From: Clostridiaceae bacterium
Lineage (GTDB): Bacteria > Bacillota > Clostridia > Lachnospirales > Lachnospiraceae
Length of the DNA stretch: 64,000 nucleotides
Direction of reading: 5' to 3'
NCBI GenBank assembly: GCA_009911305.1
Contig: QXXC01000001.1
Coordinates: 1 to 64,000 of the forward strand
In this document: positions 14,669 through 24,143 of the stretch, piece by piece
Position numbering within the stretch: the stretch's first letter is position 1
Layout of the letters: each line of letters begins with the position of its first letter
Notes under the pieces: generated by a model
What the model saw: the letters and a program-made list of their open reading frames with translations, nothing else
Database searches by the model: none
What the model was told of the DNA's origin: nothing
Program-made: the position numbers and the translations under genes

Positions 14669-16303
14669 TTATCCATTCACCTGCCATTTCCCAGAGCGGT
14701 TATTCCCAATACGAGTAATGACACCTTCTTTTTGAAGCCTTGCCATAATGCGCTTCACTGTACTGAGCGAATATCCCGTTGTATTCTGAACTTGCTTTTG
14801 TGTCAATGCGGCATCTCTCGTTAGGAGTTCAAGGACTGCCTTTTCCTCGGTGGTAAGATTTCTTGAAACCAAATCAAGCGTCGGAATGGTATCAATGGTG
14901 TCAATGGTTTCAAAATTGGTGTCAACAGTGTCAGGGCGCTCCTGACCCAATTTATAGTCATAAGAGTACGCCTCGTTCAGCGGCACAATGATCCTGAACA
15001 CATCACCCTCGCGAAACTGCGGGGCACTGCCGGAATAGAATCGGCTGTACTTAAACAGATTCCTTACGCCGGAGCCAAGTCTGTCTGCCCGGCCAATATT
15101 TCTAAAAAATGTGGCTATAATTGGATTTTTTGAAGTCGGCTCCAGATTTTCCAGCGTTATGGGGCCATCCTTTACAGCACGGTTCGCATTTTCTGTATAC
15201 ATCCGATCCTGCATAATGACAAACTTTGCCGTGTAAGAGCTGACAAACTCTCGGTGCATCAGGGTATTGCTTACCATTTCACGAACAAGAACATCCCGGA
15301 GGCTGACACGATCAACACCTTCCAGGAAGAACTTGTCCGGCAAATGTTTTTTTGCAAAGTCCATCAGAAGGTCATAACTTTCAATCAGATTAGAGCGTGT
15401 TTGAAAAATGCTTTCTGACAGATGTGCGTCACAATTTGTGGGAGATTTGTGCCAAATGAAGGGCGCATAGCGGGCTATGTAACCTGAATTTGGCGCAAAT
15501 ATCACGCAAAGTGAGGCGTGCAGATGGCGGGAATGATTTTTCAAACACGCTCTAGTACGAATGGTTTCACGGTCATCATAACGATCCAGATTGACTTTTC
15601 GCACAAGCGCGTCCGTTTCATAGGTGGGACAGACATTCCGGATGACTTCGTCCCTGCCCAGCAGAAGAATCGCCGCCAGGTTGAATCCTGTTTCACCAGT
15701 GGCAATGTCAGTTCCGTATAATCCCGTGCTTCTCAGCAGCGCCATATCGTCCATATCCTGCCATGGATGCCGCCCCATCGCATGGTTCGCCGCTGCCTGC
15801 CGGATGCGCGGAAACAGATCAAGGCGCAAATCGTCTAATTTGGCATAGGGATAGATTTTCTTCTCAGTAAAGATATTCTGCTTGCGAATATACATAGCGG
15901 CAATCATCCCGGTCGCCGTTACTCTTACATCGGCATCATCCACCCGGTCATAGACGGTCTTTTTGTAACTGTGAACCTCGGAGCTGGGCGGCACATGAAT
16001 ATGAATGACAGTATGCCCCTCAAACCGCAACAGCTCCGGGTCAAGATAAACCGTGGGATGAAAAAGCGCGTCATTGCTGATAACGCTGATGAAGTTTTTG
16101 ATCATATCCGGCGCGGCTTTTTCCGGCACACCGACCACCGTTCCATCATCCAATACGCCCAGGAACAAATCGCCGCCGAAACGGTTCAGGAAAGAGCAGA
16201 CGCTTTCATAAGTGTCATGCTCGACTCCATTCCCGCAGCGTTTGAACTCTACTGCTACCGTCTCTCCGACAGAGAGAATGGACCGAAATGTTTCGCTATT
16301 CAA
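14669..16303 (-). CDS. AlbA_2-domain/GHKL ATPase-like regulator, interrupted in frame by a short repeat element (544 aa)
   Basis: The N-terminus (about 10-130) is an AlbA_2 (divergent AAA-4/Schlafen-like) domain. A HATPase-like region follows, with the N-box VREMVSNTLMHREF and the glycine motif GRADRLGSGVRNLF. The C-terminus (about 475-540) is a winged helix. This matches COG2865-type putative regulators. Translation likely starts at a TTG 9 bases after GGGAG. Residues about 251-304 (54 codons) are encoded by the 164-bp inverted-repeat element. Without it the protein would be 490 aa. The insert lies between the two conserved domains and has no stop, so the product may still be made. It sits between pglX and pglZ; a BREX role is inference. 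Confidence 0.8.
   Translation of the reverse strand: MNSETFRSILSVGETVAVEFKRCGNGVEHDTYESVCSFLNRFGGDLFLGVLDDGTVVGVPEKAAPDMIKNFISVISNDALFHPTVYLDPELLRFEGHTVIHIHVPPSSEVHSYKKTVYDRVDDADVRVTATGMIAAMYIRKQNIFTEKKIYPYAKLDDLRLDLFPRIRQAAANHAMGRHPWQDMDDMALLRSTGLYGTDIATGETGFNLAAILLLGRDEVIRNVCPTYETDALVRKVNLDRYDDRETIRTRACLKNHSRHLHASLCVIFAPNSGYIARYAPFIWHKSPTNCDAHLSESIFQTRSNLIESYDLLMDFAKKHLPDKFFLEGVDRVSLRDVLVREMVSNTLMHREFVSSYTAKFVIMQDRMYTENANRAVKDGPITLENLEPTSKNPIIATFFRNIGRADRLGSGVRNLFKYSRFYSGSAPQFREGDVFRIIVPLNEAYSYDYKLGQERPDTVDTNFETIDTIDTIPTLDLVSRNLTTEEKAVLELLTRDAALTQKQVQNTTGYSLSTVKRIMARLQKEGVITRIGNNRSGKWQVNG
14885..14938. repeat. Short internal repeat encoding alternating Asp/Thr residues
   Basis: Near-identical 9-12-base units (GTATCAATG, GTGTCAATG, GTTTCAAAA, GTGTCAACA) encode DTVDTNFETIDTIDTIP just before the C-terminal winged helix of the AlbA_2 protein. 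It looks like a slippage-prone linker. Confidence 0.5.
15391..15554. mobile_element. Complete 164-bp MITE-like element inserted in the AlbA_2 gene
   Basis: The ends are perfect 19-bp inverted repeats, TAGAGCGTGTTTGAAAAAT at the left and its complement at the right. The outer TA dinucleotides fit a TA target duplication. The interior is itself an imperfect inverted repeat (ATTTGTGCCAAAT near 15446 and ATTTGGCGCAAAT near 15487), so the whole can fold into one long hairpin. No transposase is encoded. Removing 162 bases (one TA plus the core) restores a continuous frame (…IRT-NLIESY…). Partial relatives lie at 1035, 10193, 40320 and 51249. Confidence 0.85.
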
Positions 16304-16399
16304 TCGTCTGTACTCCCTTCTTGTTACTTTGCAAAATTTATCAGCAGGATTATTCTGCGTTTTCTTAACTCCGCCAGCCTGTATTTCATTTAACCCTGC

Positions 16400-19300
16400 C
16401 TACTTCTTCCCCATAATATTTTTGGAATCCGCCAGCACCTCATAGAACTTACTGTCCGAGGCGGTCTGCATCTTGCGATAGTTGACCTTTACGCCATCGT
16501 CCAGATCCAGCTCAATGCGGCTCAGGGCCAGATGGCTGATTTTTTCGTCATATTCCCGGCACTCCTTGAGCTGCTTTTGCAGCTTTTCTTTGCGCTTGGC
16601 GGAAGCGGCGACCTCACGGGGATTCTTGCTGTGTTCGATCATGTCCTGCATCCGGTCGATCTCGTTCTCATAGACCCGCTGCATCCGGTGGAGGTAGTCA
16701 ATGCGCACGTTGCCGATGGTGTCCGGCGTGTAGCGGTGCAGATAGATCAGCGCCTTGAACCCGTTCTGCTTGCCGCTGTCGAACAGCCAGTAGATGGGGC
16801 GCTTCTGGTAAATTTTGCAGTGGTCAGCAAAGAAGTCCTTCAGGAAGTAATTCCGAATGACCTCCCGGGAAGTCGCACCTTTGTTTCCCAGAGCCTTGGC
16901 AATGAAATCCAGATTTTCCTCCAGCGTGTCCGGGCCGTAGACCTTTTTTAGCCAGACACACAGCAGGGTGACGATATCATCCTCCAGATATTCCTCGTCG
17001 GTGATGGGGAGGATACCATCGGCGTCGGGGAGAAACGTGCTGTACTTGGATGCGTCCCACTCGCCCCCGGCGTAGGCTAAGCCGTCCGCATCCAGGGAGT
17101 ACCGCCCGAACATACAGCCTACGGCGTATGACAGCAGCGAACGCACGTCCCGCCCCAAATCTGCCTTGCGAACGGTCACATCCTTGTCTTCTACTTCCGG
17201 GGTCAGCTCGTTCTGCAAGCCGTAGATGTCGATGAAAATCCGGTTCAGTTCTTCCTCGTTGGCTTTGAGCTGCTGGAAACGATTTTCCGCAATAGAAAAC
17301 CATGTATTAAAACAATGAGACAGAGAAGTACACGGCTCCTTCGTCGGTATATAGAACCCCTTAAAATGCTCAATTAAAGGATGCTGCTTGAAGTCCCAGG
17401 AGGATTCGAAAGAGTCCCAATAGCTTTTACATATATCAATGTTGTGCGAAGTCAAGCGGTTAATATTGGGTAATTCTTTTGTATTCTCAACAACTGGTAA
17501 GGCTCCAATATTTCCCGACTGAAATGACATTGTTGGATTCAAAATATGCAGAAGATAATCACCCACACACGAGTTAATGAGGCCGAGTACATATGAATAG
17601 TATTTTTCTTGAACAAAAGCACTTGAACCCTTATCATCAAATAGATGGCCATTTTCTGAACTTCTTGCGGAAATCATTGATGACGTTAATGTAGCCCATG
17701 TGATTGATTTTCGAAAATATAATCTCTCGCTTCTCACACTGGCAATTTTGCGTCCTTGTCGAGTTGCATTCTTAATTTGATACCCGTCATTTTCCCATAA
17801 AACAACATATTCATTCAATCCATACCATTTACAAAAGCCTCCACCTTTATTGTAAGGAAACCATTTTTGTTTGGAGGAAAGGGCTTCATCTTTGTTTTCC
17901 ATATGAAATCCGATTTTCTTGATAGAAACCTCATGCCACAGTCTCAAAAATGTCTCATTATCTCCTGTAGTCATTCCAGCTTTAGCTTCTCCATAGCATG
18001 AAATAGGATTGTACTTTCGAAAATCATTAAAGACAGCAAAAGATACCCAATACGCCACCGGCGCACCGGGGATTTTGGAGAAGTTAGCCTGCTGGGCAAT
18101 ATAGCAGTTTTCCCCCGCAAGGAACATCTCCTCTTTTCCCTGCTGAGTAGTCGGCTCAATCAGGCGGCAATAGGTACCCTTATAGTCTTTGATATGGCTT
18201 TTCCGCAGGACAAAGCTGGTGGTTTGCACCACCTCGCCGCCGATTTCTTCAAAAGCCCTTGCGCCCAAATGTGCCATATTGACAGTATCCACCGTCTGCA
18301 ATTTTGCCCGCAGCTTCTCAAAGCTGGACAGGAACATCCAGGCGTGCTGGGTGATCATAGCCTGATAGCCACTCTTTCCGGCAAGCTGTCCGCACCGCTC
18401 AATAAACACGGCGAACAGATCGGCTTTGCTGTCCGGGAAGTTCTTCTTCACATAGTCCTGCAACGACCCATTTCCATTGGAAACCGCCATGTACGGCGGA
18501 TTTGTCACCACCACATGATACTTCTGGGCCAGGAGACAGCGGTAGTTCCAGGCATCCAACCGCTGTTCGTAGTCTGCAAACTCAAACACTGTCTGCGGGT
18601 CTTCTGGCATTTCTCCGGGGTCGTCCACCATGACCAGCGAGCCGAAGTTCTCCCCCTCCTCGTCGCCCGTGGTGCTGAAGACCATAGGCTGAAGGTTGCG
18701 GGAGAAAAACCGTCTGTCATACTGCCGGGCCTTCATCATCACGGAAAAATAGGCAAGCTGGGTGGCGCGCCTGTCGATATCCAGCCCGTAGAGGTTGTGC
18801 TGCACGATGCTCTGGGCCGCGTCCCGCTGGGAATAGCCCTGGCTCTCGTAAATCTGCACCAGCACATCAAACAAATAGCACAAGATATGCCCACTGCCCA
18901 TGCAGGGGTCGATGCACTTAATGTCCTCCGGGTTCAGAGCAGCGTACTCTTTGCGGATCTCCGCAAGCCGGGCCTGTACAGTGGGTTCCTGCTCCGCCTC
19001 GTCCAGGTAATAGTTCCAATTCGTTTTCAGCTCTTCATTGGGGTGTCCCTCCACCCACAGACGGCCCAAACTGTTTTCCACCATGTAGCGGACAATCCAG
19101 TCCGGGGTAAAGAGCTGGGTGGCGGCAGGAATCTCCTCTTTTTTGATTTTCTGCCCCGAGGGCCTGCCAAACACCGCATCTTTGGGTTCCGTGTTCCAAT
19201 ACTGGTACAGCCAGCCGATGATTTCCACCTGCCCGCCCTTTTCGATGTTGAAATCGTCCTCGTCAATGTCGTGGGTCAGGCGATAGACCACGCCGTCCTG

Positions 19301-19900
19301 ATCGACTACAGACACGCTGAGCAAAAGCTCGGTATAGTCGTTGGTCTTCTCGAACAATCCGGGCAAAATCTCATTCAGGGTATTGCACTGCTTAACGAAC
19401 AGCAGCCGGAACAATTCATCAATCTGATTGTCCCGTTTGAACCCCATGACCATCTGCTCCTCGTCTGCGGAGAAAGACAGTTCCGCGTCGAAAGGGGTCG
19501 TCACCAAATCCGGCTCCAACTTGCCGGAGTCAGAGGACAGCACACGGATGTGGGAGGGGAGGTAGTCGTTGACCTCCATAAACCGAATGGCGATAAGGCG
19601 GTTGAACCAGGTGTAGGCGACTTCCTCCACGATGTACTTGTAGGCGGTCGTGTAGTCGGATTTTCGCTCTTTCTCACGGATGGCCTCCACCAGTTTGCGG
19701 CGCTGTCTGACGGCCTCGCCGCTGATGGAATAGGGCGACCCTGTGCCGATGTCGTAGAACTCCGTATCCTTGGCGGACTGCGGAAGCGGGGGCTGAACAC
19801 CGCTTTCCGTAATCCCCAGCAGTCCGGCGCGGTAGCGGATATCGTCAATAAGCTTGTTCCGCGCCCATACAGAGAAATTCTTGATTGCTGTTTTGTTCAT
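16400..19900 (-). CDS. pglX: BREX-1 adenine-specific DNA methyltransferase PglX (1166 aa)
   Basis: PglX marks host DNA by N6-adenine methylation and is needed for BREX self/non-self discrimination. Motif I DPCMGSGH (about 330) and the catalytic NPPY (TNPPYMAVSN, about 468-472) are intact, and the length is typical. The region encoded by about 17290-18060 is visibly more A/T-rich than either flank. It corresponds to the target-recognition part, as expected where specificity is exchanged. The gene starts 12 bases after the brxC stop with a GGGG-type site. The last 200 residues are charged and coiled-coil-like. Confidence 0.92.
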   Translation of the reverse strand: MNKTAIKNFSVWARNKLIDDIRYRAGLLGITESGVQPPLPQSAKDTEFYDIGTGSPYSISGEAVRQRRKLVEAIREKERKSDYTTAYKYIVEEVAYTWFNRLIAIRFMEVNDYLPSHIRVLSSDSGKLEPDLVTTPFDAELSFSADEEQMVMGFKRDNQIDELFRLLFVKQCNTLNEILPGLFEKTNDYTELLLSVSVVDQDGVVYRLTHDIDEDDFNIEKGGQVEIIGWLYQYWNTEPKDAVFGRPSGQKIKKEEIPAATQLFTPDWIVRYMVENSLGRLWVEGHPNEELKTNWNYYLDEAEQEPTVQARLAEIRKEYAALNPEDIKCIDPCMGSGHILCYLFDVLVQIYESQGYSQRDAAQSIVQHNLYGLDIDRRATQLAYFSVMMKARQYDRRFFSRNLQPMVFSTTGDEEGENFGSLVMVDDPGEMPEDPQTVFEFADYEQRLDAWNYRCLLAQKYHVVVTNPPYMAVSNGNGSLQDYVKKNFPDSKADLFAVFIERCGQLAGKSGYQAMITQHAWMFLSSFEKLRAKLQTVDTVNMAHLGARAFEEIGGEVVQTTSFVLRKSHIKDYKGTYCRLIEPTTQQGKEEMFLAGENCYIAQQANFSKIPGAPVAYWVSFAVFNDFRKYNPISCYGEAKAGMTTGDNETFLRLWHEVSIKKIGFHMENKDEALSSKQKWFPYNKGGGFCKWYGLNEYVVLWENDGYQIKNATRQGRKIASVRSERLYFRKSITWATLTSSMISARSSENGHLFDDKGSSAFVQEKYYSYVLGLINSCVGDYLLHILNPTMSFQSGNIGALPVVENTKELPNINRLTSHNIDICKSYWDSFESSWDFKQHPLIEHFKGFYIPTKEPCTSLSHCFNTWFSIAENRFQQLKANEEELNRIFIDIYGLQNELTPEVEDKDVTVRKADLGRDVRSLLSYAVGCMFGRYSLDADGLAYAGGEWDASKYSTFLPDADGILPITDEEYLEDDIVTLLCVWLKKVYGPDTLEENLDFIAKALGNKGATSREVIRNYFLKDFFADHCKIYQKRPIYWLFDSGKQNGFKALIYLHRYTPDTIGNVRIDYLHRMQRVYENEIDRMQDMIEHSKNPREVAASAKRKEKLQKQLKECREYDEKISHLALSRIELDLDDGVKVNYRKMQTASDSKFYEVLADSKNIMGKK

Positions 19901-19912
19901 AGTATGATCCCC

Positions 19913-22900
19913 TTAAAACTCGACATTTACAATCGTGTCAGTATCCAACTGCGCTGTCAGCTTCTTCCTCAGTTCCGCCAGGTACTTGTCCACATCCTCC
20001 ACGCTCTCCAGCCGCCAAGATGCCGTGCCGGTCATCTGCTTGATGGGAACTCGCTTAGTCTTGCGCACTTTGTAGGCAGCGGGCGGATCCGCCACAGCGG
20101 GGGGTGCTTTCAATCCAGCCTTCTCCGCCTGTTCACGGGCCTGCTTTGCCGCCGCTTCCGCTTTCTTTTGTGCAATCTGCGCATCCAGTGCGTCCATCTC
20201 ACCCAGCAGGCGAAGTTTCAGGGCATCGGCTTTATCGCCAAAGCTTCGCAAAGTTGAGACATTGTTGCAATGCTCCGCACCGTCCCAGATTTCCCGGAAC
20301 TGCTCAAAATAGTGGCTTCGCTTCTGCGCTTCATACTCTTTCCCAGAGAGAGCGTCAAGGACGCGTTTCCTGGCCTGGTCAATGGAATCCAGCACCGGCG
20401 CCTGTTCGACCTCCAGCACTTTCACATAGGCGGCCATGAACTGGTCGCGCAGTCCGGGCAGTTTGGGAATATTGCCATAGGGCTTGTCCTGACGAACGAT
20501 GGAGCGCATCTGCGCCACAATATCCTCCAGCACGGAGTCCACAATATAGGTCTTGCTGTCATCGTAGATTGCCAGCATATCCAGCGCCCGCATGAAAATC
20601 TGCTGCTGTTCCCCGGCAAAGAACGCTTTCACTGGGTCATAATCCTCTGCAAAATCCAGGAAGTCATCACGCATCTTTGACACAGTAGTGAAAAGCTCCA
20701 TCGCGGACTGGATCTGGATCACTGCCAGCATCAGCTTTTTGCCAGCCGCCAGAACCTTCTTGCCGGGGTACTGGTACTGCTTGTAGTAGACCTCCAGCTT
20801 TTCAATCTCATTATACGTGTTCTGGGCATACCGCTGGAAATTCGCCATGATGGCGTCCTCATCCTCGGCGGAACCTGCGGTATGGAACACCTCCTTCATC
20901 ACATCCCGGACAGCTTTCTTGTCCTTATCGGAAACCCGGACGCGCTCCTCCATCAGCAGCTTCTCCACAAAGGCTTTTTTGGTGATAAAGCTGATGATCT
21001 CCTCATCGGACTTGTTATTGAGGCTGACTGCCGCGCCGTTCACGGTAAACGCCACATCGCCGCGCTTGAACAAGCGGGCAACGAGCCAGTGAATGTCATC
21101 CTCCACATAGCCATAGGGGGCTTTCATAAAGCGATCCTTTACCGTTTTCATGGAAGTTTTCATATGGCTGCGGGAGTTCATGGCGATGAAACCCTGCAAT
21201 TCGTCCAGAGCGTGGCTATTGGGTTCTGTGCCACCTTCCAGTGTAAGGGAAAGCTGATTTGTGCTGCGGAACATCTTGCGGATATCCGCCTCACTCATCG
21301 CCGTGTCGATATAGGAGAGCTTATGATAAACAGTCTGCACCAGCCGCCCGATGGCCTCATTGATCCGTCCCGTCACTTCCTTCGTGGAGAGGCGGGCGAT
21401 ATCCCCGTTCACATAGATACTTGCCTCTTTCAAAGCCTCGGTCAGATACAGCTTTGCATTGTCATACCGCTCCCGCATCTCCATGCGCTTGGCTTCTTTG
21501 ATGGACTCATACTTTGTAAGCTGGAAGGTCCCCGGTTTTCTCAAAAAACGCTCGATTTTCAAGTACACCTGCATTTCCGTCAGGAACTCGTCATCGTTGG
21601 GGAGAACGGCAAGAACCTCCTTGCCCTGCCCGGACATCATGCGCAGGGTCGTGTCATCCATGCCGCCGTCATACCACGGGGTCAGGATACGCAGACCAGT
21701 ATCATAGCTCTGTGCAGCTTTATAAGGGCGGTCATCCACCGCTTGATTGAACGAGAAACCATAGCGTCCGTTGAATGCGGGATAGCGATAACGCTTGTCC
21801 TTACAGATGTCCTCAAAAATCATTTCCGCAATCTTGGTGATGACTTCCGGCATTTCCACATTCTCTTTTTCAATTTCGTTGTTGATCTCCTGTTCCTCAT
21901 CCGTCAGGAATACATACAGGCTGCCGTTCTTCTGAACCAGCATTTGGCGGGTCAGGACTTTCAACGCATCCTCGACCCTGCCTTTCAATTCAATGCGGTC
22001 ATCATCGATATTCTCCACCATCAGGCTGGTGATATTGTCGATATTCGCCTCAATCTCCAGCACATACTTGATCATAAACAGAGTTTTCAGGACATTGACG
22101 GCAAACACATCGCGGTCTTTCTGCTCCGGGTTGATATAACTGTTGTCGTATGCCCGTATGATGACGCCCCTATGGCTGTGATCAAGGAAATTTTCCAGTG
22201 CGTCATAGAAACGGTGGAACGGCACAAGCACGCCAATCTCCTTCGTCTTTAGACCAGATGCGGACTCCTTAAACAGTGCAAGCATGGATCGTTCGCCCTC
22301 GGAGAGGTGTTTGCCGGAAGCGCCGTGGGTACGGATGGACGTAAGGACACTGGCCAGGAGGTTGAACTGATACGGCACAAACGGGTAGACCTCCGCAAAG
22401 TCCTGTGCGCCTGCATATAGTTTTTTCTCAACCCCGTCATTGAACACGATCAGATTCTTGATGACGGTCGTCTTTTGCTCGAACAAAAGACGGAGCGTTT
22501 CAGCCGCTGCGGCCGTTTTGTCAAGAATCCTTTTCTTGATAACGGCATCCACATTGGCGGAGGACAGAGACAGGCGCGTATCAAAGCGGCCCTGGATTTT
22601 GGAGAAATCCCGTCCCTTCACCCTCGTGACGGAATCAATATCCTGCTGGCTCGTCACAACGATCCAGGCGCGCCCCTGGCACTCGCGTCCAAGATCTTCA
22701 GTAACCGTCTGCAGGTTCAACATGAGGTTGCTGTCCTCGCCGATGTACTGGCCGATCTCGTCCACAAGAAAAACAATGTGCTGGTCCCTGCCCTTGCTGT
22801 CCAGATAGGCGCGAACGCGCTTTGCAAAATCGTCAATGCTGATGGTGTAGGGTTCCGCCGCTTTCTCGCACCAGTTGCGGGCGGCGGCCTCGCTCATAAA

Positions 22901-23551
22901 TCCCATAGACGCAAGCGCATCCACAACGCTGTCCTGAATAAAGTCGAAGTCCTGGCGCGATTCTTCCCAGGGAGAGCCGTACTCGTCCTCAAACGCCGCT
23001 TTGAACTCCTCGTAGCGTCCATCCTCGGTCAGCTTGCGCTCCAGATCCGCCACATGGGGCATGGAACCGCAAAAGCCCAGTTTCTCGTTGAACACCCTCA
23101 GGAACACATTCACGATGGCATCCTTGTTTTGCTTTCCATTGGACTCGCTCTTGGAATCGATGTTGAACAGGATAACATCCGCAGGTGTCTCAGCCGCAAG
23201 GCCCATGTCGGCCAGCACCATCGGGTCATGGATCTTCTGATCCTCCACGAAGTAGTCCAGCGCAGTTTTATTGCCAACGCGCCTATTCCCCAGGATGTAG
23301 GAGAGGATTTTCAGAAAGTGAGATTTACCACTCCCGAAAAAACCGGAGATCCATACTCCCATTTTCGGAGTCGTTCCCGCAATCCCCTTCTTATATGCCG
23401 CAAAGAAATCCCGGAAATGCTTTTCCAGTTCCCGCGTGACAACATATTCCTCCAACTCCTGCGATACATTCGTGTCATCACCCTGGCCCACGATGATGAC
23501 GCCCTGAATTTCACGGTCTATCTTTTTCGCAAATAGTTCTTGAATCTGCAT
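19913..23551 (-). CDS. brxC: BREX-1 ATPase BrxC (1212 aa)
   Basis: BrxC is the large P-loop ATPase of BREX (DUF499/PglY-like). Walker A GFFGSGKSHF lies at about 70-79 and a Walker B-like segment HIVFLVDEIGQYIGE at about 260-275. A long helical body follows. The C-terminal 150 residues include an Ala/Lys/Glu-rich coiled coil (KKAEAAAKQAREQAEKAG). The start has GGAGG 7 bases upstream and lies 13 bases after the brxB stop, so the genes form one operon. Length and motifs are normal, with no sign of decay. Confidence 0.92.
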   Translation of the reverse strand: MQIQELFAKKIDREIQGVIIVGQGDDTNVSQELEEYVVTRELEKHFRDFFAAYKKGIAGTTPKMGVWISGFFGSGKSHFLKILSYILGNRRVGNKTALDYFVEDQKIHDPMVLADMGLAAETPADVILFNIDSKSESNGKQNKDAIVNVFLRVFNEKLGFCGSMPHVADLERKLTEDGRYEEFKAAFEDEYGSPWEESRQDFDFIQDSVVDALASMGFMSEAAARNWCEKAAEPYTISIDDFAKRVRAYLDSKGRDQHIVFLVDEIGQYIGEDSNLMLNLQTVTEDLGRECQGRAWIVVTSQQDIDSVTRVKGRDFSKIQGRFDTRLSLSSANVDAVIKKRILDKTAAAAETLRLLFEQKTTVIKNLIVFNDGVEKKLYAGAQDFAEVYPFVPYQFNLLASVLTSIRTHGASGKHLSEGERSMLALFKESASGLKTKEIGVLVPFHRFYDALENFLDHSHRGVIIRAYDNSYINPEQKDRDVFAVNVLKTLFMIKYVLEIEANIDNITSLMVENIDDDRIELKGRVEDALKVLTRQMLVQKNGSLYVFLTDEEQEINNEIEKENVEMPEVITKIAEMIFEDICKDKRYRYPAFNGRYGFSFNQAVDDRPYKAAQSYDTGLRILTPWYDGGMDDTTLRMMSGQGKEVLAVLPNDDEFLTEMQVYLKIERFLRKPGTFQLTKYESIKEAKRMEMRERYDNAKLYLTEALKEASIYVNGDIARLSTKEVTGRINEAIGRLVQTVYHKLSYIDTAMSEADIRKMFRSTNQLSLTLEGGTEPNSHALDELQGFIAMNSRSHMKTSMKTVKDRFMKAPYGYVEDDIHWLVARLFKRGDVAFTVNGAAVSLNNKSDEEIISFITKKAFVEKLLMEERVRVSDKDKKAVRDVMKEVFHTAGSAEDEDAIMANFQRYAQNTYNEIEKLEVYYKQYQYPGKKVLAAGKKLMLAVIQIQSAMELFTTVSKMRDDFLDFAEDYDPVKAFFAGEQQQIFMRALDMLAIYDDSKTYIVDSVLEDIVAQMRSIVRQDKPYGNIPKLPGLRDQFMAAYVKVLEVEQAPVLDSIDQARKRVLDALSGKEYEAQKRSHYFEQFREIWDGAEHCNNVSTLRSFGDKADALKLRLLGEMDALDAQIAQKKAEAAAKQAREQAEKAGLKAPPAVADPPAAYKVRKTKRVPIKQMTGTASWRLESVEDVDKYLAELRKKLTAQLDTDTIVNVEF

Positions 23552-23564
23552 AACCGTACCTCCA

Positions 23565-24143
23565 CTATTTCACAAGCCGGAACGCCCGGTAGTAGTTATC
23601 GTCCTTAATCTCATTGAACAGAATCAGTTCCTGCTCATTGTAGGTTCCCGGAAAGAACATCACCACGGGGACACGCACAAACGCCTGATGCAGATTGTTC
23701 AGAACCTTGTGCGACCGCAGGATGGGGTAGCACTTGCCAATGCCGACAAGGAACACAACTGCATTCTCCGGCGTGTGGTCTTTTATGTACCGGACAATCA
23801 GGCTGTCATCATCGTTCACCTTTAAGGAGTTGTTGACCGCCTTTACAATACGACTGATCCCTGCTTTGCGCTCAAAGCCATAGCACTTGTCCATAAAGCC
23901 TCTCTGCTCAAGGAAGTCTATGATAATGTCATACAGGTCGAACACGACAAGCTCAAAGCCGTCTGTTCCGCCCTGGTTTTTATTTTTCAGATATGCAATA
24001 CGTTCCCGCACCTCTAATTCCCTCTCAGGGGGATAATCGAAAACCCAGTAGTTGACCTCGTTGGCTCTGCCAATGCTCTGTCGGAAAGACGGCTTTCGGA
24101 TCGCGGTCTCCATCTCATTAAGCCGTGCTGTCAAATCTGCCAT
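23565..24143 (-). CDS. brxB: BREX-1 protein BrxB (DUF1788, 192 aa)
   Basis: This is a small cytoplasmic protein of the DUF1788 family, always found with BrxC and PglX in type 1 BREX. Typical features are the N-terminal RLNEMETAIRKPSFRQS, the central ELVVFDLYDIIIDFLEQRG and the C-terminal VMFFPGTYNEQELILFN. Its ATG overlaps the brxA stop (TAATG), so translation is coupled. Its biochemical role is not defined. Length and order (A-B-C-X) are canonical. Confidence 0.9.
   Translation of the reverse strand: MADLTARLNEMETAIRKPSFRQSIGRANEVNYWVFDYPPERELEVRERIAYLKNKNQGGTDGFELVVFDLYDIIIDFLEQRGFMDKCYGFERKAGISRIVKAVNNSLKVNDDDSLIVRYIKDHTPENAVVFLVGIGKCYPILRSHKVLNNLHQAFVRVPVVMFFPGTYNEQELILFNEIKDDNYYRAFRLVK

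Noticed and set aside
18194..20257. 687-codon open frame on the plus strand, opposite pglX and the end of brxC
   Set aside because: It is exactly antisense to two well-supported BREX genes, has no domain I recognise, and its composition mirrors the opposite-strand codon bias.
20882..22252. 456-codon plus-strand open frame opposite brxC
   Set aside because: Antisense shadow of brxC with no ribosome site or recognisable motif.
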